A DNA stretch of 64,000 nucleotides from Holtermannia corniformis. Lineage: Eukaryota; Basidiomycota; Tremellomycetes; Holtermanniales. The position numbers and the translations under genes are program-made. The stretch lies in assembly GCA_001599935.1 (NCBI GenBank), contig BCIJ01000006.1, positions 798,211-862,210 on the forward strand. The letters run 5' to 3'. Under the pieces are notes generated by a model, which saw only the letters and a program-made list of their open reading frames with translations, did no database searches and was not told the origin of the DNA. This document shows positions 35,614 to 47,600 of this stretch, piece by piece (position 1 is the stretch's first letter; every line of letters starts with the position of its first letter).

Positions 35614-37142
35614 TCAAGCGCCGCGCGATTGGCGGTACTCGCCCTCGGCGGCCGTGGCGGCCTCTTCGATCTCGCCCTGGATCGACTGTGGTGGGTCAGC
35701 CTTGGCAGAGCCAGTAGCAGCACTCCGAAGCAGAAAAGGACGCACGCTCAGCGTCTCGGCCGCGGTGGAGAAATAGATCAATTGCGCCTTGACGAGGGAT
35801 GATAGGTTCTGCAGCGGTTCGGGCTAGGCGGGTCAGTCGTAGTCCTGATTTGGAGGAACGCACGTTCTCGAGCACGGCTTTCATGAGCCCGATGGCCGTC
35901 TCGGTGTTTTGCACGAGCTTGTCTTCGGCTTCCTCGACGTGGAGTCTGGATAGCAGTGATCAGTGCTGGAGTCGGTCACGATGGCAGAAGCCGACGTACC
36001 GCGCCTGCTCCTGCTTGGTCGGACCGGCCGACTTGAGACTGTACGCGCCATCAATATCTACGTGCTTGCACCCAGACCGACAGAACGCACGCCGCACGGG
36101 CACTGTCGAGCTCCAAACGGGCAGTCTTGACGCTCGCCCTCGCCTTCATGGCCAGGTTCAGGCTCGAGCTCAATGTCGCCTGCCACGGTGCCAAGAAGCG
36201 CTCGGCAATCAGGTCGTCCTGTGCGAGCCTGGCATCGCCAACTTTTTCCATCGCGGCGCCGTACACGCCGAGCGCGAGGCCGAGACGATCCTCACCGCCG
36301 AGCTGGCTTGCGCCGGATTTGGACGCGCGAGAGAGCGCGTGCGGGAGCGTGCGTGGCTGGTGCGGCTGTTGAGGTGCCTGCGCGGGGATCGGGATTGGGA
36401 GCGACGTGTTTTTAAGGTTGGCGTTGGCGAACGAAGCCCACGACGCGGCGGCCGCTTGGCCGACGTCGGCGACGGACTCGGTGATTTGAGTCGGGTAATC
36501 GTACTGTCGATAGTGTCAAGGATGCGCGATAGCTGGCGATAAGAGCTCACAGTCTCGGTCTCGTACACCTTTGTGATCCTGCAGATGTCAGCGCGACTGG
36601 GTATGCGAGACTGTTGACTGACTTTAAAAGTCCCTGGTGGACATTCTTGAGCGCGTCGACGCGGGCCTCGAGCAGTTTGTACTCGGCGGGGAGCCTGGCC
36701 TAGTGTCAGTCATGCTCCACGACTTGGCAGCTGTCACAGCTGGCGTGCTAGCACCGGTACTGACTCGGTGATCCCATCCGGTCCGACGTTGCCAAGCCGT
36801 TCACTGTCATTGCATCAAGCCCACCAAGCCCAGCAATAGACAATACGATGACGGCAACAGGGCGATCAATCCGACACAGCGTGAGAAGCAAGGCACGTCA
36901 GCTCGGCCATGCGCAGCCCCGTCGGTTGAACGCACCGAGTCGCTTGGACCGAGTTTCTCAAGCCACGCGAGACAGCCGAGACGTCTACGGCTGGCAAGTT
37001 TGCGGAAAAGTTCTTCCAGCTATTGGGAGGGTTGGGTCGGTTAGTGGATCCAGATGATGGCGGCGGAGAAGGACGGAAGGGCGGCGCGGGATGGATCCTT
37101 GTGATTGGATTGGATGTGGATGTGGCAGACTGACCTTTGCAT
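35614..37142 (-). CDS. gvp36: BAR-domain protein, Gvp36 family
   Basis: Membrane-curvature protein of the Golgi/endocytic pathway. The start is a short exon, ATGCAAAG at 37142-37135, followed by a GTCAGT donor; the next exon includes SWKNFSANLPAVDVSAVSRG. Later exons read ERLGNVGPDGITE, ARLPAEYKLLEARVDALKN, then VYETETYDYPTQITESVADV, all matching the Gvp36 order. The second half has LGLALGVYGAAMEKVGDARL, FLAPWQATLSSSLNLAMKAR and VKTARLELDSARAA, then the BAR C-terminal helix with VQNTETAIGLMKAVLEN. It ends EGEYRQSRGA at 35614. About 6-7 introns; the long gap between the second and third exons (about 36770-36965) may hide one more small exon. Confidence 0.82.
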
Positions 37143-37470
37143 GGTGAGAAAGTGTGATGGTGTACGGTGCTGGACTGTACTGGTGCTGATGCTGGTCTAT
37201 CTGTACTGGTGCTGTCTAGTGATGCTCTACGGCGCGTCGAGGGTTAGGGACTGAGCTCACTGCGCATGTACACGTCATAACGGCGGCTCGGTACCAACAG
37301 ACCACGTGTCACCATCTTTTAACCGCGTGACCAGCACGCCTATGACCTTTCTGGGGGGCCTATGCACCGTGGGACAAGCTAACCCCCTTGAGCGTGACGA
37401 CTCGCGAGCGCATCAACTACAGCTGTACCAGCTCACTCGACTCCATCCTCCACCTCACACTACCATACAG
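37143..37470. promoter_or_regulatory. shared promoter of gvp36 and the proteasome beta-2 gene
   Basis: A 328-bp divergent spacer. It includes short imperfect repeats of the word CTGTACTGGTGCTG around 37173-37212, probably slippage. A CACGTGTCACC lies near 37304. Nothing coding is supported. Confidence 0.35.
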
Positions 37471-40400
37471 CATGCTAGCACAGCCAGAGAACATCGGGTT
37501 CGACTTTTCAAACGCAGCGCGTAACGAGTTTCTCGGCTCGAGACTCGGCGGGATCCCAAGAGGTGCGTCGGGACCCACCTGGGGTGCCTTTGTCGTCTAG
37601 TGCTATGCGAGCGCATACAAGAGACTGTACAATGTGCAGATCACGGAGAGTGGCTGACACGCACGACAGCGACCTCGACGGGTACCACCATTGTCGGCTT
37701 AAAGTACGGCGGTGGGGACTCGGGCGACGAAGAGGGCATCTGCCTCGGTGCCGACACGCGCGCGACGGGCGGTCCCATCGTCGCAGACAAGAACTGTGAA
37801 AAGGTCAGTCGGATACGCAGGACGTCGATCGGCGGCAGTGGCAAGCGAGGTTACGAGCTTCCAGTGTCGTAGCGCAACCCACTGCCGCGCAGGCTGGGTC
37901 CGAGACAGCCGCGAGGACGCCCCTGCAGCGTCCAGTCCTCGTTGTTGCGTCCAAGCAGTGTGAATGTCGTTCGTCTGGGATGACTAAAGGGCGTTGATAC
38001 GAAAGCGTTTCAAGCCCGCATCACTGCATGATGCTCGTGCTACAGTACCGGAGGTGTGGTGGCCGCCGTGCGAGCAATATCAAGATACATGGGGCGTTGC
38101 CAGTACACTTCGGGCGACGTGTGCTGACCGTGCCCACCCATCTTTGGCATTGGAAGTTCCGGCCGCGCGTCATCTCTGTGCTCAGCCGCGGAAAGAAAGA
38201 AAAACTCATCTCTCAACGTCGTCAGGCTCTGTTAGACACAAAGTGTATACCACGACAGTCATTCACTGCCGCTCGGACTGGATATGACATAGCCTCTGGA
38301 TTATGTTGTGGCGTCTGCTTTGAGCCTGCTTTACAAGCTCAGTTCAGCTCAACCATAATCTGGCGACCAAGACGTCACCCAATACCGTGTGGACGTGACA
38401 CTCAGAGTGCTCAAGCGCGCGCTGAGAACCGATTTGTCACAGCGGACGACTCATGCCAGCAATGTTCAGGTTTCGGAGGCGTACTGCTCACGTCGTACGA
38501 CGTGTGTGTTGTGCGCAGACCTATCTGGGATATTGACAAACATGTTGGCCGCGCATGATGTCGTGCACAAGGCAGGGACGCCATCTGCAGAGTACCTGTT
38601 GAAGTGTAGTGCGCGATCTGGTGATGGCGGTGGTACATAGCGGATAGTGAGCTGCCGAGGCTCCTCGTTCCCTTTGTCGTGTACTGCCGCCATGGCCGCG
38701 CGCGAGACACATCATGCGATGTCTCTCTGGCTACTTTAGCCTCGAGCTATTCATGCAGCTAGTGAAGATAAAGTCATTCCGAACGATGTCGCCGTGGGCA
38801 ACCAGGCAGGCGATCATCTGAGCGCGCGCTGTGTTAAAGACAATGGTGTGGCCGACTCGTCGCGATCGCAAGATGAGCGTGCAACTCGATAATGTCGTAT
38901 GCCATGTGTCTAGTGCGCAGACTCAACTTCGCTGCTCATGGTACGCCCGGAGGCCGGGCTTGTCTGCTATCAGCCGTGCAAACAGGAGATGGGCTTTTCT
39001 TGTCGGTCCCTGCTGAGAGGCCGCAGCAGCTGGCCCTTCCGAGGCCCGTGATGGATTTATCGTGGCTGTGACTTGCTATACCGGAGCCGCGTATACTTCC
39101 CAAACATCTCTGCGCGGGAGATGTTATCAAGCTGCAAAGGCGGCTAGATAATCTACCTTCTCGGCAGAGACGCAGAAGTGGCGCTCAGAGTTATGCAAAC
39201 ACACTGTGCGCTCGAGGTCGTAATTCATCGTCTCTATAGGCGATCAGCGTGCTCAAGCGTCAGGGAGGTGACGCGGCCGACTCATGTACCAACTGTGAGA
39301 TATATCTGCGTTGCCCGGAATACGCCTGACTGCGTGCTATTAAGGGTGCGCGGACAAATGTTCAGTTGAAGCATCTCTTGGCCGCCCACCCGCTCCGCTC
39401 TCAGCCGCTTATGCGGATGTGGGAAGATATTCATGGACTGCCATCCGTTAGAGCCATGAGCTGTTCCCGTGACATCGATTGACACAGGTGATGAGCGCGG
39501 TTGTTGTGAAGTCTAGGAGGTGGTAGTCAGCCAGAGACAGCTTCCCTTGCTCTTGGACGTCATGCAGCGGTGACGCTGCGTGTTGGCAAGTGGGTAGCTG
39601 TTCCGTTGCGCAACACCACGGTCCGGTTGAGGACGAAACAGTTTTTTGGTTGATAGGCTTGAATGACAGAAGGCAGTCCTATGGGCGAAGGCCTGCCAGG
39701 CGCCCATCCTGCAGGACAAGGAATGTGCGGGGCTACGCAAGCCTTGTTACTCGTGTCTCCCATGCGACTAGGGGATATGGTATGCAAGAGACGTTCATCG
39801 TTGGCGCTACAGCTATGTATGCAACGGCGGAGCTCGTAGCTTCACGAGCGTCGCCTGACGCTATAAGCTGCGCGTAGTCGGAGTAGCCTCATGACAGCCA
39901 CTGGACAATTGCGTTTGCCGCTTGCACCCAAAGGGGCCGGGCCTCTCATATTAGAAATCGCTTGCGTGCTACGAAGCCGTGGGCTTGAGACGGGAAGCAC
40001 GACGAGAACAAGGCTTTTCAATCGCCTGAGTATTCGGCGTGTAATGCCTGTCTGCCTACAGTCTCCACGCTTCCTACTCTGTCAGAGAAGAGCTCTTGGG
40101 CGATTTCGAGTGATCAACGAACACCACGAGACGACGGGCAGAGTCGATACGCTCTGCCTCGCGTCCAGTATGGATAAGTTGATTGAAGAACGCTTCAAAA
40201 GTCTGGCGTGTCTCTCGTCAATCCTCCTACATTGGTTCATTTATAATCTGCTGGTGGATGAGTAGGGTGGTTGGAGTTTAGCTGTCGCGGTGCATGGACA
40301 GCTGAACTGAGTCACCGCGCGCTGCGCGTTCTGGGTGTCCTTTTCCTCGTGCAAAAAGTACGCGTCTTCAGCAGCAACTCTCCTATCGGCTAGTAAAGAA

Positions 40401-41353
40401 CGTACAGTCTTTCGGCGCTACGTTGATGGCTCGCGCAATTTGCTTTGTGCTCGGCATTTGCGTCATGTACGCGCAAGACTTGAATTATATTTCGTCCGCA
40501 TCAGAGCTGACACCAAAGTAGATCCACTACCTGACTCCTCAAATCCGATGCTGTGGTGCCGGGACAGCCGCGGACACCGAGTGAGTATGATCATCAAGGT
40601 CGGCTGAGCGTCTGCTAACGCGAACAGGTTCGTCACCAACCTGATCTCGAGCAACCTTGAGCTGCATGCACTCTCGCAGGGCCGGCCCGCTCGCGTTGTG
40701 ACAGCCATGACCATGTTGAAGCAGTACCTGTACCGGTCAGTCCTCACCTAAGTACCGTGACAAGCAAACCTGACGTGACGCAGATACCAGGGCCATGTTG
40801 GCGCCCATCTCGTCCTCGGCGGCGTCGACTCGACCGGCCCGCACCTTTTCACTGTGCACGCGCACGGTTCGACAGACAAGCTGCCATACGTGACCATGGG
40901 CAGTGGTAGTCTGGCGGCGATGGCCGTGTTCGAGAGCAGCTATCGGGAGGGATTGACAGTAAGTGCTTGCATGTCCTACCTGAGTCACTGCGCTGACAAT
41001 TCGCAGAAAGCCGAGGCGATTGCGCTTGTCGCGCGTGCGATCCGATCAGGTATCTTCAACGATCTCGGTTCCGGTTCAAACGTCGACGTGGTAGTGATCA
41101 CAAAGAACGGCACCGAGACGATGCGCAACTACGAGATGCCTGTGAGTCCTCCCCGCTCTTATCGATACAGTGCTGACGCGACGTCAAGAACGAGCGCGGT
41201 GTCAAGTCGCGAGACTACAAGTTCCGGCGCGGGACGACGGCGTGGACGAAGCAGTCGATCCGGGACTTGATCGTGTCGGAAGAGGTCAAGAACACGCAGG
41301 AGGCGACGACGGGCGTGACACCGGGCGTGGAGGCTATGGACACGAGTTCGTAG
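37471..41353 (+). CDS. pup1: 20S proteasome subunit beta-2 (Pup1), with a 2.7-kb intron
   Basis: Catalytic (trypsin-like) beta-type subunit of the 20S core. Exons: 37471-37562, 37670-37803, 40522-40580, then from 40628 onward with short introns to the stop at 41353; about 280 residues. The propeptide ends TSTG and the mature chain starts [11 protein letters not shown], whose first Thr is the nucleophile. [18 protein letters not shown] is cut exactly before [20 protein letters not shown] by intron 37804-40521 (GTCAGT donor, CTGAC branch, AAAGTAG acceptor). Further motifs are [38 protein letters not shown] and [16 protein letters not shown]. The C-terminal extension ends EAMDTSS. The other introns are 46-107 nt, so the 2,718-nt one is about fifty times the local norm. 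Confidence 0.93.
37804..40521 (+). other. giant intron of pup1, probable ancient insertion
   Basis: 2,718 nt between canonical splice ends. I read both strands for nested genes, transposase or reverse-transcriptase motifs, terminal repeats, tRNA boxes and long direct repeats, and found none that hold. The longest frame is a 176-codon plus-strand frame at 38028-38558, with no signature or splice support. The stretch may be a decayed mobile element, a host for non-coding RNA or simply accumulated sequence. Confidence 0.6.
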
Positions 41354-41454
41354 CGGTTGCAGTACTGTACTTGAGTCATGACGAGCATTTGAGGACGCAA
41401 TTGCACTTGGCATTTGCCACCGGGACTTGGGAGTCCGGACCTCCACCGCGCACC

Positions 41455-41823
41455 ATGAGCCTTGCTGGCCGTCAACCTGCACAAGCGATTCCGCGAGCGA
41501 TGCTGTCTAGCGGACATAGACCCCAGCTATCCACAAGCACAGCACGAAGCTCCCATGCCCAGCCTACCCAGGTGCAGCAGTCGTACAATCCTTCCATCCA
41601 CCATCCCGCCGCCTTTTCCACCAGCTACGCCCAACCACCCCCCTTCGCTGCAGCAGGCCAGCAACGCGTGCACGTAACATCGGCAACAGCGGCAAGTGAG
41701 TGCGGAAATGAAGAGCAGTGGATGGGCGACGTGAGACGGATACATCCTGCTTGGAGTCGGGGTTGGAGGGAGCCGGCGGCGATCACGGGCGAGACGGGCG
41801 TGTTCCGCAGAGCCAAGCTGTAG
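41455..41823 (+). CDS. small hypothetical protein, possibly mitochondrial
   Basis: A 122-codon frame about 100 bp after the proteasome gene. It begins MSLAGRQPAQAIPRAMLSSG, an Arg/Ser/Ala-rich segment without acidic residues that could be a mitochondrial presequence. A Pro/Gln/Ser/Ala-rich middle and an end rich in Trp and Arg (WSRGWREPAAITGETGVF) follow. A strong donor (GTGAGT at about 41695) lies inside, so the last third may be intronic and the true protein may end differently. No family recognised; it could also be non-coding 3' sequence. Confidence 0.35.
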   Translation: MSLAGRQPAQAIPRAMLSSGHRPQLSTSTARSSHAQPTQVQQSYNPSIHHPAAFSTSYAQPPPFAAAGQQRVHVTSATAASECGNEEQWMGDVRRIHPAWSRGWREPAAITGETGVFRRAKL

Positions 41824-41920
41824 GATACGTGACGAGCCCTGATGTATCATATGTGTATATGAAAAGACAATGCGACGACATGCATACGAGTCACTACGTG
41901 ATGAAGTGAGATAGAACGCC

Positions 41921-42628
41921 TCAAGCGGTGCGGAGGATAATGTGGACGCCAGATTCGGTGTCGACGACGCCGCTCAGCTGTCCGGGCTGGAGCGCAAAAG
42001 TCGCATGCTGAATATTGTCAGTGATCGGAACATCACAGCAGCTGGTGTTGCGGGCCAGAGCGTGGCGTAGCGATGTCAATGTGACGCCTCTATACGCACA
42101 AGCTTGCTAGCTGCAAAGTTGGGAAACACTGACCTCGAACGGGGCCTGCATCTGACCAGGGCCAAAGAACCCAAGATCGCCGCCCTTCTTTGCACTCGAG
42201 CAATCGCTCTCGGTCGACGCCAGCTTTGCAAACACCTCGGACAGCTTCTCCGCCGGGGTCTCGCGCAGTACTTGCAGATGCCCGTTGAGGATTTCGAGCG
42301 CTTGTTCCTTGGTGCGCGTAATGTTTTCCTGTGTGCCGCAGCATCAGACACCAACTAAACCGATTGGACCACATCAACGCACCTCTTTCCAGCTGCTAGC
42401 CCTGCGGCTGCCCTTGTGCTTGACCAAGAGATGGCTAGCGCGCACCTGCTGAGGCTTGGCACCAGCACCGGCACCACCTAGCTTTTCAGCGCCAGGCAGC
42501 TTTTGGATCTCGGCGGCCGACAATCCGGCTGGAGGATCCCATGTGGACTCTCTGGTGGCAGCGTTGAAAAAATAAGGCAACTTCTTCGAGTTGCTGAAAC
42601 GGACTTCCCAGTCGGCGGCGGACTGCAT
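41921..42628 (-). CDS. ess1: Peptidyl-prolyl isomerase Ess1/Pin1 (WW + parvulin)
   Basis: Phospho-Ser/Thr-Pro-specific prolyl isomerase acting on the RNA polymerase II C-terminal domain and cell-cycle proteins. The WW domain is [18 protein letters not shown] with a following STWDPP; a short linker leads to the parvulin domain with [54 protein letters not shown] and, after an intron of about 135 nt, [20 protein letters not shown], then IILRTA. The basic pocket KHKGSRR is present. Start MQSAADW at 42628 sits right next to a CTAAC...CATGCAG acceptor-like sequence, so a short upstream exon is possible but was not found. About 170 residues. Confidence 0.92.
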
Positions 42629-44618
42629 GCAAGGTTAGCTTGCGCTGTTGATGGTAGGGACGAAGCGAGGAAAGGGCAAGTTATTAAGCTCTGTTACTGC
42701 GACAGGACAACATAGCATCGATCTCATCGAGCCTGGAAACGGTCGCATCCACATAGCTCAAACAGGGGTAACCCTTGGCCTCAGCGACAGTCAGGTGCAA
42801 TCTCCTCCTCAGTGGACATTCGCAGAATGACGACAAAGTGTTGACACAGAACAAGCTGTGTGTATGCGCACGTTACTATACACACATGAGGGCCCCTGCG
42901 GGCGGTTGTGGATCAATGGCAGCCCAATGAATGGTTTCATAGCTGCAGGCATTCGTTACCGGCGAGCTGTGCCAGGGGCACGCCGCTTGCTCGGCGAACG
43001 ACCCTAGCCAGCTGCATGGGCAGTGAATGCAGTGCGTTAGAGCATCAGTCAGGAACAGACCCCATGCCATCACGTCCAAGGAGCTGGCCACCTCTGACGC
43101 GGCCATGCGAAGTACGTTCCAATGTGGCGGACTCTAAACGGCCGTCCGTATCCGCAGTCTCAACACAGGCCTGCTGTGACATGCTGAATGACAGGCGGCG
43201 GTTGCGCCCGTTCCCAAGATGACCTGGTTCCAATGTAGCTATCTTGGCGGCTGCAGCGACGGCTAGGCCACCTGCGACTTTGAGCGCCAATGGACCTAGC
43301 AAGAGACCATCCCATGATGCAGGGTCGATGAGCGGGGTCTCTGATGGAGACCGCTCATCCCATCACCACTGCACATGTGCGAATGGACGCTGGCGCAACA
43401 GCAAGCGGTCGCACCTGCAGCATCGATAGCGAAGATCAAGTTCAGCTGTACAGCTGATAGAATCGCCTTTGATAGCAGTCGCTTGCCGCAACCTTCATGG
43501 CGCAGCTGACCATCTTCTGCGACACTAGACCGAGCGATCGTGACGGCAGTAAAAAGTAGCGAAAGAACATGACCGATACGGCTCCACTTGTACGAGTGTT
43601 ACGACTGCAAGCTCGATAGACACCTCAGGATAGGTGATATCGTCAAGGAGCTGTAAAGCAGCCGCACCAGCCCGAGTAGTCCGATTCGACTGGCAACATC
43701 CACACACCATGCTCCATATTGCATGCGATTTCACGGAGTGAGCTGCTTCACGCGGTTGGTTATGGAGCCCACAGCTCTCGTGAAGACGATCGTTTAGCAG
43801 TGGGGCGTATCCCTCGACAGCTGCTTGCTCAGAGCCGCAGCTGACGAGGAGAAGCCTGTTTCACCTGCTCGACGTGTCTTAGAACTGGAGCGGACGATCG
43901 CACTACAGACTTCGTAAATGCAGCAATGCCTATGATACGCCTGCACGCGACTGTGTGCCCTACTGCTGCTCACCATGATGATCTGTAGTGTTGCTGGTGA
44001 CTGATCCGGTGTCTTCTTGCGAGCTCGCGTTCTTGTCGTCACACAACTTACCCCGCCCCCGCATCGCGCTAGCTGGGTGGCACCCCCACTTAACCCGGTC
44101 GTCAGCCAAGCGGAAGCCGAGGCGCCAGTTGCGAGTTAGTTGCGAACGGTGTGTGCAAGCGCAGCTGATGATCTACGCAGAGTGACAACAGTGTGACACG
44201 AATGCGCTGATGATTGTGAGCGTGACAAGCTCCTGAGCGGCAGCGGACGTGCACCCGCCCGCACCGCTGATCACATCGCTGCGCACTGACCGCTTCGCTC
44301 GCTCACCTACCCCTGATGTACACGCCCCTGAGCGGATCAGCAGCAGCGTCGACGATACTCCGGCGGAGCACTACGGGCCCTTTGAGAGGGGCTCAGGGTC
44401 GATCGTGACTGAAACACTGGCAGACCATCAGCGCACGCTAGATGCTCAGCACACACACAGACGAGCATCACCGCTCAGCAGACCATCGACCAGGCCAGAT
44501 CGGGCAAGCGCTTCGACCGTTGGGGGTCGGCAGGGCCTCGAAATTTCTTCTCCTCCCTCTGCTCACTTGGGATCCGTCACTTGCTCTCTCACACACTGAC
44601 CCGTACTCACTGATCGCA
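42629..44618. other. 2-kb gene-poor divergent region between ess1 and argonaute
   Basis: Almost 2 kb with only short, unsupported frames on both strands. It must hold the promoters of ess1 and argonaute. Contents noted: a hairpin at 43327-43359, and CT-rich tracts and CCGTACTCACTGATC just before the argonaute start. In gene density and lack of coding bias it resembles the giant proteasome intron. No RNA gene or mobile element was recognised. Confidence 0.4.
43327..43359. repeat. 13-bp inverted repeat (hairpin)
   Basis: GATGAGCGGGGTCTC, short loop, GAGACCGCTCATC; the arms pair apart from one bulged base. It stands alone in the region between ess1 and argonaute. Purpose unknown. Confidence 0.55.
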
Positions 44619-47600
44619 ATGTCGTATCAGCAAGGATACGGTCCGGGTGGCTACGGTCAGCAGCAGTCTCAGCCTCAGCAGGGTTACGGTGGCGGCGGAG
44701 GGGGTGCGCCGCCGCAGAGGGGCAATTATCCTGCTCAGCAGCCTGACTGGCAGCAGCAGCAGGGTCCTGGTGGGGGTGCTGGTGGCTACGGTCAGCAGCA
44801 GTCTCAGCCTCAGCAGGGTTACGGTGGCGGCGGAGGGGGTGCGCCGCCGCAGAGGGGCAATTATCCTGCTCAGCAGCCTGACTGGCAGCAGCAGCAGGGT
44901 CCTGGTGGGGGTGCTGGTGGCTACGGTCAGCAGCAAGGTGGTTATGGTGGTGGGGGAGGCGGTGGCTATGGCCAGTCTCAGTCAGTTGGTGGCTACGATC
45001 AATCTCAGTCTCAAGGCGGTGGCTATGGCCAGCCGCAGCACGGCGGAGGTGGCTACGGCGGAGGTGGCGGCGGCTACGGGCAGTCGTCTCAGCCTGCTCA
45101 ACCTCCGACTGCCCAAGGTGGTGGTGGATGGGGTCAGTCTGCTCCTGAGACCGCTGGTCCGACTCTGGCTCCTCCGCAGCCGCCTGTGCAGGCGAGTGGT
45201 GGTTGGGGCCAGCCTGCGCCTTCCGCTCCCGCTGCGCCTCTTCAGCAACAGCAGCAAGCGAACGGTTACGGCCAGCAGCAGCCCACCAGCGGGTACGCTC
45301 AGCCGCCTCAAAATACGGGCTACGGCCAGCAGCAACCTCCTGCCTCGCAAAGCTGGGGTCAACCCCACACCCCGCAAGCGCAACAACCTGCGCAACAGCA
45401 GGGCTACCAGCAGCCTCCGAGTGCCCCCTCTCAGGCAGCGTACACGTCCGGCTACCCTTCGGCCGCACCAACGCCGGCGCCATATTACGGCCAACCGCAG
45501 CAAGTCCCACCTACGCCGGCGCTGAGCCACGCCGCGCCTACCCAGTACGGCGGCTACACTGCTGCTCCAACACCTGCGCCTGATGTGAGGCCTGCGCTGA
45601 CGCAGCAGGCTCCTCCGCCGGGCACGTACGGCGGCTGGCCGGGTGCCAACCAACAGCAACCGCCGATGCAGCCCCAGCAGAGCTATGGTGGGCAAACCCC
45701 GACTCCTGCTCAGCCCGGATACGGCGCTCCGACTCCTGCACCCTCTCAGCCAAGCTACGGTGCTCCGACCCCTGCGCCCAGCTACGGCGCGCCCGCAGCA
45801 CCGACCCAGCAAGGCTACGGTGCTCCACCTTATCACGCTGGCGACTACAGTGTCGCGCCAACCCCTGCGACTTCCTATGCTGCGCTACCGGCTCAGCCGC
45901 CAACGACTTATGCGCCCAGCTCGGCGCCGACTCCTGCGCCTCAGCAACCGCCGCCCATGCAGCCACACGGCAACATGCCGCTCCCAGGACCGATCCCGGC
46001 TGGTATGCAGCAGCCGAGCTATGGTAAGCCGCGCGAGAGCGACTATATCAACGTGAGTTGGATTTATTCATCATCCTCGGTACTGTGCACAACTTGATGA
46101 CACACGCTCGCGTGTGTGGCTTGCGCGTCTCAAGACCGAACCGGCCCCGGGTTGTGTCTGTCACAGCAGCTGACATCGCCTCGTAGCCGACCAACGATAT
46201 CGAGCGCGCTTTGAATGCCTTGTCGCTCAAGTCGCTCAACCTCACGACCTACGTCGGTCGCCCCGGCAAGGGCACACTCGGCAAGCCGATCAGCGTATTG
46301 GCGAACGTGAGTCTTTTCAAGCCCAGAGGGCGCATCTGCACTAGGAAGCTTACACTGGGCATAGATCTTTGCGGCGCGTTTCCAAGGTCGTGGCAAGACG
46401 ATCTAGTGAGCCTTGGACCCTGACATCTGCTTGTGCAGATATAGCAGGAGCTGAAGACTCGCAGCCACTACGACGTCGACATCGAGCCCGTCGTCAAGGT
46501 CTCGTCGCAAAAGTGCGTATTGTCGTTCGTGCCGCTGGGTGAGCCGTGTAAATGCTGACGAAGGATCGCAGGAAGCCCGTCACGCTGCTGCGTGCCGTGT
46601 TTGAGCAGCTCACGACCGAGGCGCGAGGTCCTTGGGCTGATGCTTTCAACGCTACGTGAGTAGAAAGACTGGGAGCCACTGCCGGCGCCACGGCAGCGGT
46701 TCTCACTGCAGTAGCGCGAGGTTAACGCTACTCGCTAGCGCGTTCGATGGCCGCAGGAATGCCTTCACGCCCGTCAAGTTTCCGATCGAGGGTCCGCCCG
46801 GCGAAAAGGTGAGTCAAAGTTGCGCAGCTAAGCTGCTGCCCGGTGAAGCGCTGCCAATCAGGCAGCAGCGCCACCGAGCTCCAAGCTGACTTTCCCAGCA
46901 TACGATCATCATCGCTCTTCCCGAGGATGGACAGGAAGCCGACGAATCGCGCCGGTTCCGCGCGACGATCCGCGAAGTGGCCTCGGTTGACCTCGAATCG
47001 CTCGTCGAGTTCTGCCGTAGCAACGCGCAGAGCCCGCACGCCGAAGAAGCCATGCTCACGGCTATCATGAGTGTCAATGTGTTGTTGCGCGATGAGCCTA
47101 CCAGGCGCTACTGCTCGGTTGGCGCTTCTGGCAACAGGTGGGTTTAACAACAACGAGGATTGGACAGTAGCTGACTGTCTGCAGGTTCTTTGGCATGGAG
47201 GGCGCCGTGGCTCTTCCGCAGGGTGCCGTCGTCTGCCGCGGCTTCATGCAGTATGTCTCCTTCGGCCTGCACTGCCACCAACGCAACGCTGACCACCCAG
47301 ATCCTTCCGCTACACCAACTCGGGCGTGCCGGGCGTTCAAGTCGACACGGCCTACTCTGCGTTCTCTGCCTCGGGTCGCCTGCTCGATGTGGCCGCCAAT
47401 ATCCTCGGCATCGGCGGAGGTGGCTTTGGCGGTGGCCGTGGTGGTTTCGGTGGGCCGCGCGGCGGCTTTGGCGGCCGTGGGGGTCCTCCCCCGCAGTTTG
47501 GCGGGCACCAGCCGCCTCCTGGTGGACCTCGTCCTGGTGATGATCTGCAGGTCCTTCAGCCTGGTCAGTGGCGTCTGTGTTTCTCACACCATCGACAATG

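Noticed and set aside
38028..40265. Several 60-176-codon ORFs inside the pup1 intron as nested genes
   Set aside because: No family motifs, no splice-supported extension, and no consistent codon bias.
44563..45836. Long minus-strand and alternative-frame ORFs opposite the Argonaute N-terminus
   Set aside because: They are shadows of the low-complexity Q/G/P coding sequence; their His/Arg/Leu-rich translations have no family signature and Argonaute is well supported on the plus strand.
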